Of a stretch of DNA of 64,000 bases, positions 17,672 through 24,705 are shown piece by piece. The notes beneath the pieces are model-generated. The model saw nothing but the letters and a program-made list of their open reading frames with translations, made no database searches and was not told the origin of the DNA. The translations under genes and the position numbers were made by a program. Every line of letters begins with the position of its first letter. Position 1 is the stretch's first letter. This stretch comes from Streptomyces odontomachi (GTDB lineage: Bacteria > Actinomycetota > Actinomycetes > Streptomycetales > Streptomycetaceae): assembly GCF_024435355.1 (NCBI RefSeq), contig NZ_JAMJWG010000001.1:558001-622000 (forward strand). The letters run 5' to 3'.

Positions 17672-17854
17672 TCAGGCGGTGCAGCTGGTGGTGCTGGTGG
17701 TGCTGGAGCACGTGCTCGTGCTGGAGCAGCTGGTGGACGAGCCCAGCATGACCTCGCTGGCGTCCGAGTAGTCGGTGATCTCGAAGGTCTCGGCCTCCAG
17801 GTCCAGGATCTCCTGGGCGAGGGAGGCGAGGCTGATGTCAGGAGTCTTGTCCAC
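17672..17854 (-). CDS. RiPP precursor peptide (thiazolyl-peptide type), 60 residues
   Basis: GTG start at 17854, 5 nt after AAAAGGAG. An acidic leader (residues 1-38) contains ISLASLAQEILDLE and then ETFEITDYSDASEVMLG, the leader signature of actinobacterial thiazolyl-peptide precursors. The remaining 22 residues (39-60) comprise 10 Ser, 8 Thr, 3 Cys (43, 49, 58) and a terminal Ala, so 21 of 22 are substrates for cyclodehydration or dehydration. The core does not begin with the Ser-Cys pair usual in thiopeptides. It is transcribed convergent to the enzyme operon and divergent from the M20 gene, so it has its own promoter in 17855-18036. Leader cleavage probably falls near Met37-Gly38, which is inferred. 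Confidence 0.9.
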   Translation of the reverse strand: MDKTPDISLASLAQEILDLEAETFEITDYSDASEVMLGSSTSCSSTSTCSSTTSTTSCTA

Positions 17855-17996
17855 GATCGCTCCTTTTGTAGTAGGAAGACGGACACCGGTACGGCCCGAG
17901 GCCGTGCCGGACGCGCCGGGTCGGGCGGTGCCGCGGACACCGCAGGATCCGGCACCGTCCTTTCTACGCGCGTCCACTCACACCGCCCCCTCCATC

Positions 17997-18016
17997 CGCT
18001 GTCACTTCGCTGTCAC
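17997..18016. promoter_or_regulatory. Candidate SARP box (11-bp-spaced direct repeat)
   Basis: CGCTGTCAC occurs at 17997-18005 and again at 18008-18016, start-to-start 11 bp. SARP activators are known to bind short direct repeats in 11-bp register. The repeat lies in the 182-bp divergent region between the precursor gene (minus) and the M20 gene (plus). The distance to a recognisable -10 is not ideal on either strand, so the controlled direction is uncertain. Confidence 0.5.
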
Positions 18017-18036
18017 GACCCGACGGAGACCCGACG

Positions 18037-19368
18037 ATGAGACCTCCCGCCGCCGCGGAGCCCGCCCACAGACCCGGCCCGCTCCCCGGTGTCGCACCGC
18101 TGCTGCCGCCCGTGGTCGAGCTCTACCTCGACCTGCACCGCGCCCCCGAGCTCTCCGGCGCGGAAGAGCGCACCGCGGCCCGCTTCGCCACCTGGCTGGC
18201 GGCCGACGGCTACCGGGTCGAACGCGGCATCGGCGGCCATGGCGTGGTGGGCGAACTGCGCAACGGTCCGGGCCCGGTGGTGCTGCTCCGTGCCGAACTG
18301 GACGCGCTCCCGGTGCGGGAGGCCACCGGGCTGCCGTACGCCAGCACCGCGACCGGCACCACCGCCGACGGGCGTACCTGCCCCGTGGCGCACGCCTGCG
18401 GCCATGACGCCCATCTCGCCTGCCTGGCCGGCGCCGCCGCCTGGCTGGCCCGGTCCCGCGACCGCTGGCAGGGCACCCTGCTGATCGTCGGCCAACCCGC
18501 CGAGGAGACCCTGAGCGGCGCACGCGCCATGCTGGAGGACGGCCTCTACCAGCGCTTTCCACCGCCCGCCGTGGTCCTCGCGCAGCACACCGCGCCGTTC
18601 CCGGCCGGGATGGTGGCCCACGGGGACGGCGCGGTGATGGCCGGCAGCACCACCCTGGAGGTCGTCATCGAAGCGAGCGGCGGTCACGCCGCGACGCCCC
18701 ATCTGTGCGCCGACCCGGTACTGATAGCCGCCGCCGCCGTGCTGCGCCTCCAGGCCGTCGTCGCCCGCGAGACCGCGCCGGCCGAGCAACTGGTCCTCAC
18801 CGTGGGGGCGTTGCAGGCAGGCCTGATCGGGAACGTGGTGCCGGACCGCGCGCTGCTGCGGGTCACGGCACGTGGCTTCACCGAGCAGGTGCTGGACCGG
18901 GCGGCCGCCGCGGTGGAGCGGATCGTACGGGCGGAGGCGGCGGCCTCGGCCGTGCCAGCGGAGGTCGGCGTCCGGGTGCTGTCCCGGTCCGCCGCCACGG
19001 TGCCCGATCCGATCGTCACGGACGCGGTCCGCGCGGCACACCAGGCGCAGTTCGGGGCGCACCGGGTGGCCCGCTGGCAACCCTGCCTGGCCACCGAGGA
19101 CTTCCCCCTGCTCACCGGCGCCGGCGCGGCGCTGCACGGGCTGCCGGAGATCAGGGCGGGCTACTGGATGCTCGGCTCGGCGGGCCCCGACCAGTGGGCG
19201 GCGGCACCCGGCGACACCGCCGCGGAGAAGCTGGCGGCGCTCCCGCAGAACCATGCGCCGCAGTACCGTCCGCATGCCCGGCTCACCCTGGAGACGGGCG
19301 TCTCGGCCCTGGTGGCGGCGGCCCTCGCCGAGTTCGGGCGGGCCACCGGCGAGGACGTCGAACGGTAG
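18037..19368 (+). CDS. M20-family amidohydrolase (hippurate hydrolase-like)
   Basis: 443 residues; ATG 18037 after GGAG. It is a cytoplasmic zinc amidohydrolase/aminoacylase of the M20D branch. Family features are LHRAPELSGAEERT near the N-terminus, the metal-binding ACGHDAH (about residues 122-128), GQPAEE (general base Glu) and the dimerisation domain in the middle. It is divergent from the precursor gene and has a candidate SARP box in front, so it may belong to RiPP cluster 1, for example for trimming or for detoxifying an acylated product. It could equally be an unrelated flanking gene. Confidence 0.8.
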   Translation: MRPPAAAEPAHRPGPLPGVAPLLPPVVELYLDLHRAPELSGAEERTAARFATWLAADGYRVERGIGGHGVVGELRNGPGPVVLLRAELDALPVREATGLPYASTATGTTADGRTCPVAHACGHDAHLACLAGAAAWLARSRDRWQGTLLIVGQPAEETLSGARAMLEDGLYQRFPPPAVVLAQHTAPFPAGMVAHGDGAVMAGSTTLEVVIEASGGHAATPHLCADPVLIAAAAVLRLQAVVARETAPAEQLVLTVGALQAGLIGNVVPDRALLRVTARGFTEQVLDRAAAAVERIVRAEAAASAVPAEVGVRVLSRSAATVPDPIVTDAVRAAHQAQFGAHRVARWQPCLATEDFPLLTGAGAALHGLPEIRAGYWMLGSAGPDQWAAAPGDTAAEKLAALPQNHAPQYRPHARLTLETGVSALVAAALAEFGRATGEDVER

Positions 19369-19485
19369 CGCCGGGCTGCCGCGCGCCGGGGCGGTCGCGT
19401 CCCGGCACACGGCGGCGTCCCACGGCTGCGCGGTCCGGCCGGCCGTGCTGGTGCGCCACGGCGGGCCGGCACGTCATGCCGCAGG

Positions 19486-20226
19486 TCACCCGGGTGCCGC
19501 GGGCCCCGGGGCGGGCGCGGTGGGCCGGAGCTGGTCCAGGGCCGCGACGGTGCGGTGGCCCGGGACGTCGGGGCCGCGCGGGTCGTCGTCGCGCCGCACC
19601 CCCACGGTCTGCCACCCGGCCTCGGCGGCGGCGTCCAGTTCCGCCGCGACGTCGCTGAGGAAGACGGTGTGCCGCGGCGCCGTGCCGATCGCCGCGGTGA
19701 TCTTCCGGTACGACGTGGCGGACCGCTTGCCGCCCGCCGTGGTCAGGTCGTGGTAGCCGCACAACAGGCCGGACAGATCGCCGTGATTGCTGTACGTGAA
19801 CCAGTTGCGCTGGGCGTCGACCGAGCCGGAGGAGTAGATGTGCACCCCGATGCCGTGCTCCCGCCAGGTCGCGATGGCCCGGGGCACCTCGGGATAGACG
19901 TGCCCGGTCAGGGTGGCATCGGCGTACCCCGCGGCCCAGATCGCGGCCTGCACCGTCTTCAGCGACGGCATCTTGACGTCGTCGTCCGTCCACCGCTGAA
20001 GCAGCGCGACGGCGTCGGCTTCGGTCAGGGCCGGGTCGCCGGCGTCGGCGCGCACCGCTTCGAGCGCGTCCGGCACGGCCGACCGGCCGGCAGCGGAGCG
20101 CCGGTCGGCGAACCAGCCGGCGAACCGCTCACGGGCGTACGGGAACAGCACGTCGTGCACGTGCCCGGCAGAGCCCGTGGTGCCCTCGATGTCGAGGACC
20201 ACGGTGTGCACGGACAGCGAGATCAC
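19486..20226 (-). CDS. mtnC: Acireductone synthase (enolase-phosphatase E1)
   Basis: 246 residues, GTG start overlapping the mtnD stop. This HAD-superfamily enzyme enolises and dephosphorylates 2,3-diketo-5-methylthiopentyl-1-phosphate to the acireductone in methionine salvage. Motif I is VVLDIEGTT (the Asp nucleophile with the E1-specific EGTT), motif II is the YSSGS segment, and motif III/IV is KITAAIGTAPRHTVFLSDVAAELDAA. HVHDVLFPYAR is also characteristic of E1. It is the last gene of the mtnAB-mtnD-mtnC operon. The 117-bp gap to the convergent M20 gene shows no clear terminator. Confidence 0.92.
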   Translation of the reverse strand: MISLSVHTVVLDIEGTTGSAGHVHDVLFPYARERFAGWFADRRSAAGRSAVPDALEAVRADAGDPALTEADAVALLQRWTDDDVKMPSLKTVQAAIWAAGYADATLTGHVYPEVPRAIATWREHGIGVHIYSSGSVDAQRNWFTYSNHGDLSGLLCGYHDLTTAGGKRSATSYRKITAAIGTAPRHTVFLSDVAAELDAAAEAGWQTVGVRRDDDPRGPDVPGHRTVAALDQLRPTAPAPGPAAPG

Positions 20227-20801
20227 CGGCCGGACTCCGTCAGCTCGTCAAGACGCGGGAAGTCCTGGGAGATGGGGCTCCCGGTGAAGTCGCCCACCCA
20301 GCCGTCCTTCTCCTTGAAGAAGCGGATGGCGGTGAAGTCGGGGCGCTCTCCCATGTCGAACCAGTGCCGGGTGCCCGCCGGTACGGACAGCAGATCGCCC
20401 GCGGTGCACACCACCGCGTACACCCGCCCGTCGAGGTGGAGGTAGAAGCAGCCGGTGCCGTGCGCGAAGTAGCGGACCTCGTCCTCCGCGTGGCGGTGCT
20501 CGTCCAGGAAGGTCGAGCGGGCCTTGGCGGCCTTCTCGACCCACTCGGGGCCCTCCTCGGGGTGCAGCTGGGCGACGTCCACGACGACCAGGCCGTCCCG
20601 CGCGCACAGCTCGTCGACCTCGGCGCGGTAGGCGTCGAGGATCTCCTCCTGCGCCATGCCGGGCAGGGCCGCCGGGCGCACCGGCCACCGCCGGAAGGCG
20701 ACGCCGTGCTCTTCGAGGGCCTTGCCGATCTGATGTTCGTCCTCGGTGCGCAGCACCGTCTCGCCCGGCGCGTCGTCGGGCATGACCTGAAGCAGTGTCA
20801 T
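20223..20801 (-). CDS. mtnD: Acireductone dioxygenase
   Basis: 192 residues. This cupin enzyme adds O2 to the acireductone, giving 2-keto-4-methylthiobutyrate plus formate with Fe(II), or an off-pathway product with Ni(II). The metal ligands are visible: H102 and H104 with E108 in HRHAEDEVRYF, and H146 in GTRHWF. The ATG at 20801 follows GAAAGGTGACTGTG. It lies 5 nt downstream of mtnAB and overlaps mtnC by 4 nt. Confidence 0.93.
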   Translation of the reverse strand: MTLLQVMPDDAPGETVLRTEDEHQIGKALEEHGVAFRRWPVRPAALPGMAQEEILDAYRAEVDELCARDGLVVVDVAQLHPEEGPEWVEKAAKARSTFLDEHRHAEDEVRYFAHGTGCFYLHLDGRVYAVVCTAGDLLSVPAGTRHWFDMGERPDFTAIRFFKEKDGWVGDFTGSPISQDFPRLDELTESGR

Positions 20802-20806
20802 CACAG

Positions 20807-22504
20807 TCACCTTTCCGTGGGCTGAGGGGTGCGGACCGTGGCGTGGCCGGTGAGCAGCAGCAGCTGGCAGATGGACTCCACGCACTCCAGACGGTTGCGT
20901 GCCTCGGTGAGGTCCCGGCCCCAGGTCGTGATGCCGTGGTCCGCCACGAGCAGGGCGGGGGGCGCCTGCGGAGTGCTCGACAGGTAGCGGGCGACGTCGT
21001 CGGCGATCCGGGAGACCGCGGGCCAGTTGACGAAGACGGGCAGGTCGGTCCGGGACGGATCGGCGAGCCCCAGACCCTTCAGCAGCTCGAACCCGTCCAG
21101 CGGCAGTACGCCGACGTCCTCGCCCGGCGCCGGCCTGGCCACCGCGGTGGCGTAGGGCGAGTGGACGTGGATCACGGCGCCGGCGTCGGTGGTCGCGTAG
21201 ACCGCGGCGTGGATCGCGGTCTCGGCGGAGGCCCTGCGCGTCCCGGTGCCGACCGGCTCGCCCGTGCCGGCCTGCACCAGGACCATGTCGTCGGCGCCCA
21301 GCTCGCCCTTGGACAGCCCGCTGCCGGTGATCAGGGCGTGACCGTCGCCGTCCGGCAGGCGTAACGAGATGTTGCCGGCGGTGCCCGGCATCCACCCCCG
21401 CCCGTACAACGCCTTCGACATGGCGGCGATCTCGGCGCCGAACCGCAGGGCCGGGGACTGCGGTGGCTCCTGCGGGTGCACGGCCCGCGCTTCGGAGACC
21501 AGCGCGGTGACCAGCTCGCCCGGGGTGACGTCGAAGGCCGGGTTGTACACGGCGGCGTCCGGGGGCGCCGTCGTCGTGCCGGCGAAGGCCGTCACCTCGT
21601 CGGCGGAGCGCTCCTCCACCACGATGTCGGCGCCGTGCGCGAGTTCCGGGTCCCAGGTGGATTCGGGTGCGACGACGACGAACGGGATGCGGTGGCGCGC
21701 GGCGGCGACCGCGAGGCCGTAGGTGCCGATCTTGTTGGCGACGTCGTTCCCGGCCGTGATCCGGTCGGCGCCCACCAGGACGACGTCGACGAGGCCCCGG
21801 TCCATCGCCGCGGCGGCCGCCGAGTCCACGCAGATGCGGTAGGGGATGCCGGCCTCGCCGAGTTCCCACGCGGTGAGCCGGGCACCCTGCAACAGCGGCC
21901 GGGTCTCGTCCACCAGGACCTCGTCGACCAGGCCACGGCGGGCCAGCTCGACGATCGCACCGAGCGCCGTGCCGACCGCGGCCGTGGCGAGCCGGCCGGT
22001 GTTGCAGTGCGTCAGGATGCGCAGCGGACGCCTGTCGACGAGGCGTGTCACGACGTCGGCCGCGCGGTGGGCCGCGGCCCGGTTGGTCTCGACGTCCTCG
22101 GCCAGCATCGCCCTGGCCTCGGCGAGCACGGCGTCGGCGCCCTCCGGCAGACACGCCAGGGCGCGCTGCACGCCCCAGGCGAGATTGACGGCGGTCGGAC
22201 GGGCCTCGGCCAGCCGCTGGGCGTCCGCCCGCACGGCCTTGTCGTCCGGTGCGCCGTCGGGGAGTCGGTGGCGGCGGGCGGAGAGCGCCACGCCCAGGGC
22301 GCCGGCCAGGCCGAGCGCCGGCGCCCCGCGGACGGCCAGCGCGCGTATCGCGTCGATGACCTCGTCGACGGTGTCGAGCCGGAGCAGGTGGTAGGCGCCG
22401 GGCAGGGCACGTTGGTCGACTGCGACGATGCTTCCTTCGTCCCAGCTGAGGGACGTCTCCAACGGGGTGTCGGCGCCGGGCGGGTGGACCGCTGGATGAC
22501 TCAT
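20807..22504 (-). CDS. mtnAB: Bifunctional methylthioribose-1-P isomerase / methylthioribulose-1-P dehydratase (MtnA-MtnB fusion)
   Basis: 565 residues; ATG 22504 behind AAAGGAG. Residues 1 to about 345 are MtnA: RGAPALGLAGALG, the catalytic Cys in THCNTG, and the catalytic Asp in ADRITAGNDVANKIGT. Residues about 355-565 are MtnB, a class II aldolase-type zinc enzyme with GTAGNISLRL, the His pair in HVHSPY and a late DHGITTWG. The fusion catalyses two consecutive steps of methionine salvage. Leu381 is encoded by TTA (21362-21364 on the plus strand reads TAA), so expression may depend on bldA. MtnP/MtnK are not in the window. Confidence 0.92.
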   Translation of the reverse strand: MSHPAVHPPGADTPLETSLSWDEGSIVAVDQRALPGAYHLLRLDTVDEVIDAIRALAVRGAPALGLAGALGVALSARRHRLPDGAPDDKAVRADAQRLAEARPTAVNLAWGVQRALACLPEGADAVLAEARAMLAEDVETNRAAAHRAADVVTRLVDRRPLRILTHCNTGRLATAAVGTALGAIVELARRGLVDEVLVDETRPLLQGARLTAWELGEAGIPYRICVDSAAAAAMDRGLVDVVLVGADRITAGNDVANKIGTYGLAVAAARHRIPFVVVAPESTWDPELAHGADIVVEERSADEVTAFAGTTTAPPDAAVYNPAFDVTPGELVTALVSEARAVHPQEPPQSPALRFGAEIAAMSKALYGRGWMPGTAGNISLRLPDGDGHALITGSGLSKGELGADDMVLVQAGTGEPVGTGTRRASAETAIHAAVYATTDAGAVIHVHSPYATAVARPAPGEDVGVLPLDGFELLKGLGLADPSRTDLPVFVNWPAVSRIADDVARYLSSTPQAPPALLVADHGITTWGRDLTEARNRLECVESICQLLLLTGHATVRTPQPTER

Positions 22505-22620
22505 GCCGAGGGCTCCTTTGCGGTTTCACGCACGTGGGGCCACGACGACGAGTTCGCTTCCACAGCCCGATCCCCTCCTCGTGGACGCGCGGCTTCGCGG
22601 AACGACTTGGGCACCATCAT
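22501..22620 (-). CDS. Possible 39-codon leader ORF upstream of mtnAB
   Basis: An open frame from ATG 22620 (a second ATG lies at 22617, with AGGG just upstream) ends in a TGA that overlaps the mtnAB ATG as ATGA. The peptide is polar and basic and has no known family. The overlap geometry is what translationally coupled leader ORFs show. The surrounding 160 bp between mtnAB and the serine hydrolase stop holds no recognisable SAM riboswitch, only a short hairpin CGTGG-CC-CCACG near the ribosome site. It may be chance. Confidence 0.25.
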   Translation of the reverse strand: MMVPKSFREAARPRGGDRAVEANSSSWPHVRETAKEPSA

Positions 22621-22664
22621 CGCCCTGAAGGCCCCGCCCCGTCGACGCCGCCCGGCCGATGTTC

Positions 22665-23759
22665 CTACGCCTGCAACAGTGCGGCCCGGTCGTGGAAGGC
22701 GTGCCGTACGGCTTCGATGCCGGGCCTGTCCCGGGTCGGGTGGACCCGGTTGGTGAGCAGCACGGCGTAGCGTCCCGTGGCGGGGTCGATCCAGATGCTG
22801 GTGCCGGTGAAGCCGGTGTGCCCGTAGGCGTCGGGCCCGAAGGAGGAGCCGACCGGTGAGCCGACCGGGTCCTGGCCCTGCCAGGCCAGGCAGCGGCGCA
22901 GGGCCAGGGTGTCGGTGTGCCCCGCCGTCATCAGCGCGAACGTGTCCGGCTTCAGCAGTGCGCGGCCACCGCCGGCCAGGGCCTGACCCAGGCGTTCCAG
23001 ATCGGCCAGCGGCGCGAAGAGCCCCGCGTGCGCGCAGACGCCGCCGAGCACCGCCGCGTTCTCGTCGTGCACCTCGCCGACCACGGTGCGACCGCGCCAG
23101 GGACACCGCTCGGTGGCCACCGCACGGGCCCGGCCGGCCGCATCGGGAGTGAAGACGGTGCCGGTCATGCCCAGCGGTGCGCACACCAGCTCGGACACCA
23201 ACGCGTCCAGCGGTCGCCCCGCGGCGGCCTCGGCAACCAGACCGAGCAGGATGAAGCCCTGCGAGGAGTACGCGACCCGGGTGCCGGGTGCGGCCTGGAG
23301 CGGTAGTGCGCCGAGCGCCCGCAGCAGCTCGGACCTGGTCGGACGGGAGCGGTAGAGGGGGACTTGGCCGGGCAGTCCCGAGGTGTGCGTCAGGAGCTGA
23401 TAGAGCGTCAGATTGGCTGCGGTGCTGCCGCGGTACTCCGGCCGATGGGTGCCCACGGTGTCGGTGAGGGCGAGCGCGCCCCGTTCGACCAGCGCCATCA
23501 CGGCGAGTCCGACGATCGGTTTCGTGACGGACGCGAGGTCCCACAGCTCGTCGCCGTCCAGCGCGCCGTCGTCCACGGTGCCGACGTCCCCCGTGCGGTC
23601 GTTCGGGTTGCCGCTGCCGGCCCCGTCCGCCCCGCCCCAGCTTCTGGTGCCCGTCCAGCCGCGGTCCAGCGGGCCGTCCGCTGTCCCCACCGACCAGGCG
23701 GCACCGGAGTAGACGCGGCGCCGTCGGCCGTCGGCCAGCAACTCCGCCAGGCTGCTCAC
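22665..23759 (-). CDS. Serine hydrolase, beta-lactamase/class C-type fold
   Basis: 364 residues; GTG start overlapping the IclR stop (GTGA), so translationally coupled to it. The SxxK nucleophile motif is SVTK at 77-80; the second motif is YSS (VAYSSQGF) rather than YSN. Later GHTGFTGTSIWIDP corresponds to the HTG/KTG region. No signal peptide is seen, so it is likely cytoplasmic: a D-aminopeptidase, esterase or amidase of this fold rather than a secreted beta-lactamase. Being in the IclR operon opposite a peptide-type ABC transporter suggests that it processes the imported compound. Confidence 0.8.
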   Translation of the reverse strand: MSSLAELLADGRRRRVYSGAAWSVGTADGPLDRGWTGTRSWGGADGAGSGNPNDRTGDVGTVDDGALDGDELWDLASVTKPIVGLAVMALVERGALALTDTVGTHRPEYRGSTAANLTLYQLLTHTSGLPGQVPLYRSRPTRSELLRALGALPLQAAPGTRVAYSSQGFILLGLVAEAAAGRPLDALVSELVCAPLGMTGTVFTPDAAGRARAVATERCPWRGRTVVGEVHDENAAVLGGVCAHAGLFAPLADLERLGQALAGGGRALLKPDTFALMTAGHTDTLALRRCLAWQGQDPVGSPVGSSFGPDAYGHTGFTGTSIWIDPATGRYAVLLTNRVHPTRDRPGIEAVRHAFHDRAALLQA

Positions 23760-24625
23760 GCCATGCTCCCGCCGGTCGTACGGGTCGCTTGGTCCGCTGG
23801 GGCCGCGATCCCCAACTGTGGCGCCGAGCGTCCCAGGCCTGCGGAGACGGCGCGGGCCGCGGCGCGCACCATGGGGCCGAACACCGCGACGCTCGCGTCG
23901 TCCAGCGAGAACGTCAGCCCCGACACGCCGATCGCCCCCACGGGGTGCCCCGCGGCGTCGAGCACCGGTGCGGCGACGGACCGGACGTCCGGCTCGTCGT
24001 ACTCGTCGTCGAGGGCGTAGCCGCGCCGGGCGGTCTCGTCGAGCGCGGCGCGCAGGGCGACGGGGTCGGTGAGGGAGCACGGGGTCCGGGCGGGCAGGGC
24101 GGCGCCGTCGAGCAGTACGTCGGCCAGGATCGCGTCGGACTGCTCCGGCGGCAGCGCGGAGAGCATCGCGAGTCCGACCGCGCTGGTGTGCAGGGGTGTC
24201 CGGTCGCCGGGTCGGACGCTCATCCGGTACTCGCGGGCCGGTTCCGACATGTCCAGATGGACGGCTTGGGCGCCGTCGCGCACCGCGTAGTGGGCCAGTT
24301 GGCCGGTGCGGCGGCGCAGGTCGGCCAGGGCCGGGCGGGCCAGCCGCAGGTCGGGCCCGGTGTGCAGGGCGGCGGCCGCCAGGCCCAACAGCCGTGGGCC
24401 GGCGCGGTAGGCACCGCCCTCGGCGGCCTGCGCGAAGCCGCACTCCGCCAGGGCGCGCAGATGGCGGTGGACGGTGGGTTTGGTCAGACCGGTGCGACGG
24501 GCGATCTCGCCCAGGCGCTGCGGCCCGCCTGCCCGCGCCAGGGCTTCGAGCACGTCCATCGCCTTGTCGACCGGGCCCTTGGCGGGTTCGTGCGCATGCG
24601 AAGAGGTGTTGACCGGTTTCCCCAT
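23756..24625 (-). CDS. IclR-family transcriptional regulator
   Basis: 289 residues with an N-terminal winged helix (PQRLGEIARRTGLTKPTVHRHLRALAECGF, about 35-65) and a C-terminal GAF-like effector domain (about 110-260) ending in GAIGVSGLTF. Only a weak ribosome site precedes ATG 24625. It lies divergent from the ABC transporter operon, and the 80-bp intergenic region carries two inverted repeats, so local control of the transporter and of its own operon is the likely role. The effector is unknown. Confidence 0.88.
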   Translation of the reverse strand: MGKPVNTSSHAHEPAKGPVDKAMDVLEALARAGGPQRLGEIARRTGLTKPTVHRHLRALAECGFAQAAEGGAYRAGPRLLGLAAAALHTGPDLRLARPALADLRRRTGQLAHYAVRDGAQAVHLDMSEPAREYRMSVRPGDRTPLHTSAVGLAMLSALPPEQSDAILADVLLDGAALPARTPCSLTDPVALRAALDETARRGYALDDEYDEPDVRSVAAPVLDAAGHPVGAIGVSGLTFSLDDASVAVFGPMVRAAARAVSAGLGRSAPQLGIAAPADQATRTTGGSMA

Positions 24626-24647
24626 GTCGCTTAGCTTAACCCCACCT

Positions 24648-24687
24648 CGTTCCGGAATTCGGAACGATCGATACGTTCAATGGAACG
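24648..24687. promoter_or_regulatory. Two IclR-type operator dyads
   Basis: CGTTCC-GGAATTC-GGAACG (24648-24666) and CGTTC-AATG-GAACG (24674-24687) lie between the divergent IclR gene and the transporter operon. The first matches the GTTCC-N7-GGAAC box found in front of the second IclR gene at 57720-57736. In both places the sequence continues GATC, then 6-7 nt later TCAATGG. The second dyad ends 18 bp before the GTG of the binding-protein gene. Confidence 0.65.
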
Positions 24688-24705
24688 ATGCGTCGGAGGT
24701 GGACG

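Noticed and set aside
17961..17966. TAGAAA (minus strand) as -10 of the precursor promoter driven by the SARP box
   Set aside because: The gap to the nearest repeat is about 32 bp, too long for the usual SARP/-10 arrangement; left unassigned.
22505..22664. SAM riboswitch in front of the methionine salvage operon
   Set aside because: I looked for SAM-I/IV-type cores on the minus strand and found only a short CGTGG-CC-CCACG hairpin and a possible leader ORF.
22665..23759. Secreted beta-lactamase (resistance gene)
   Set aside because: No signal peptide, YSS instead of YSN, and translational coupling to an IclR catabolic regulator.
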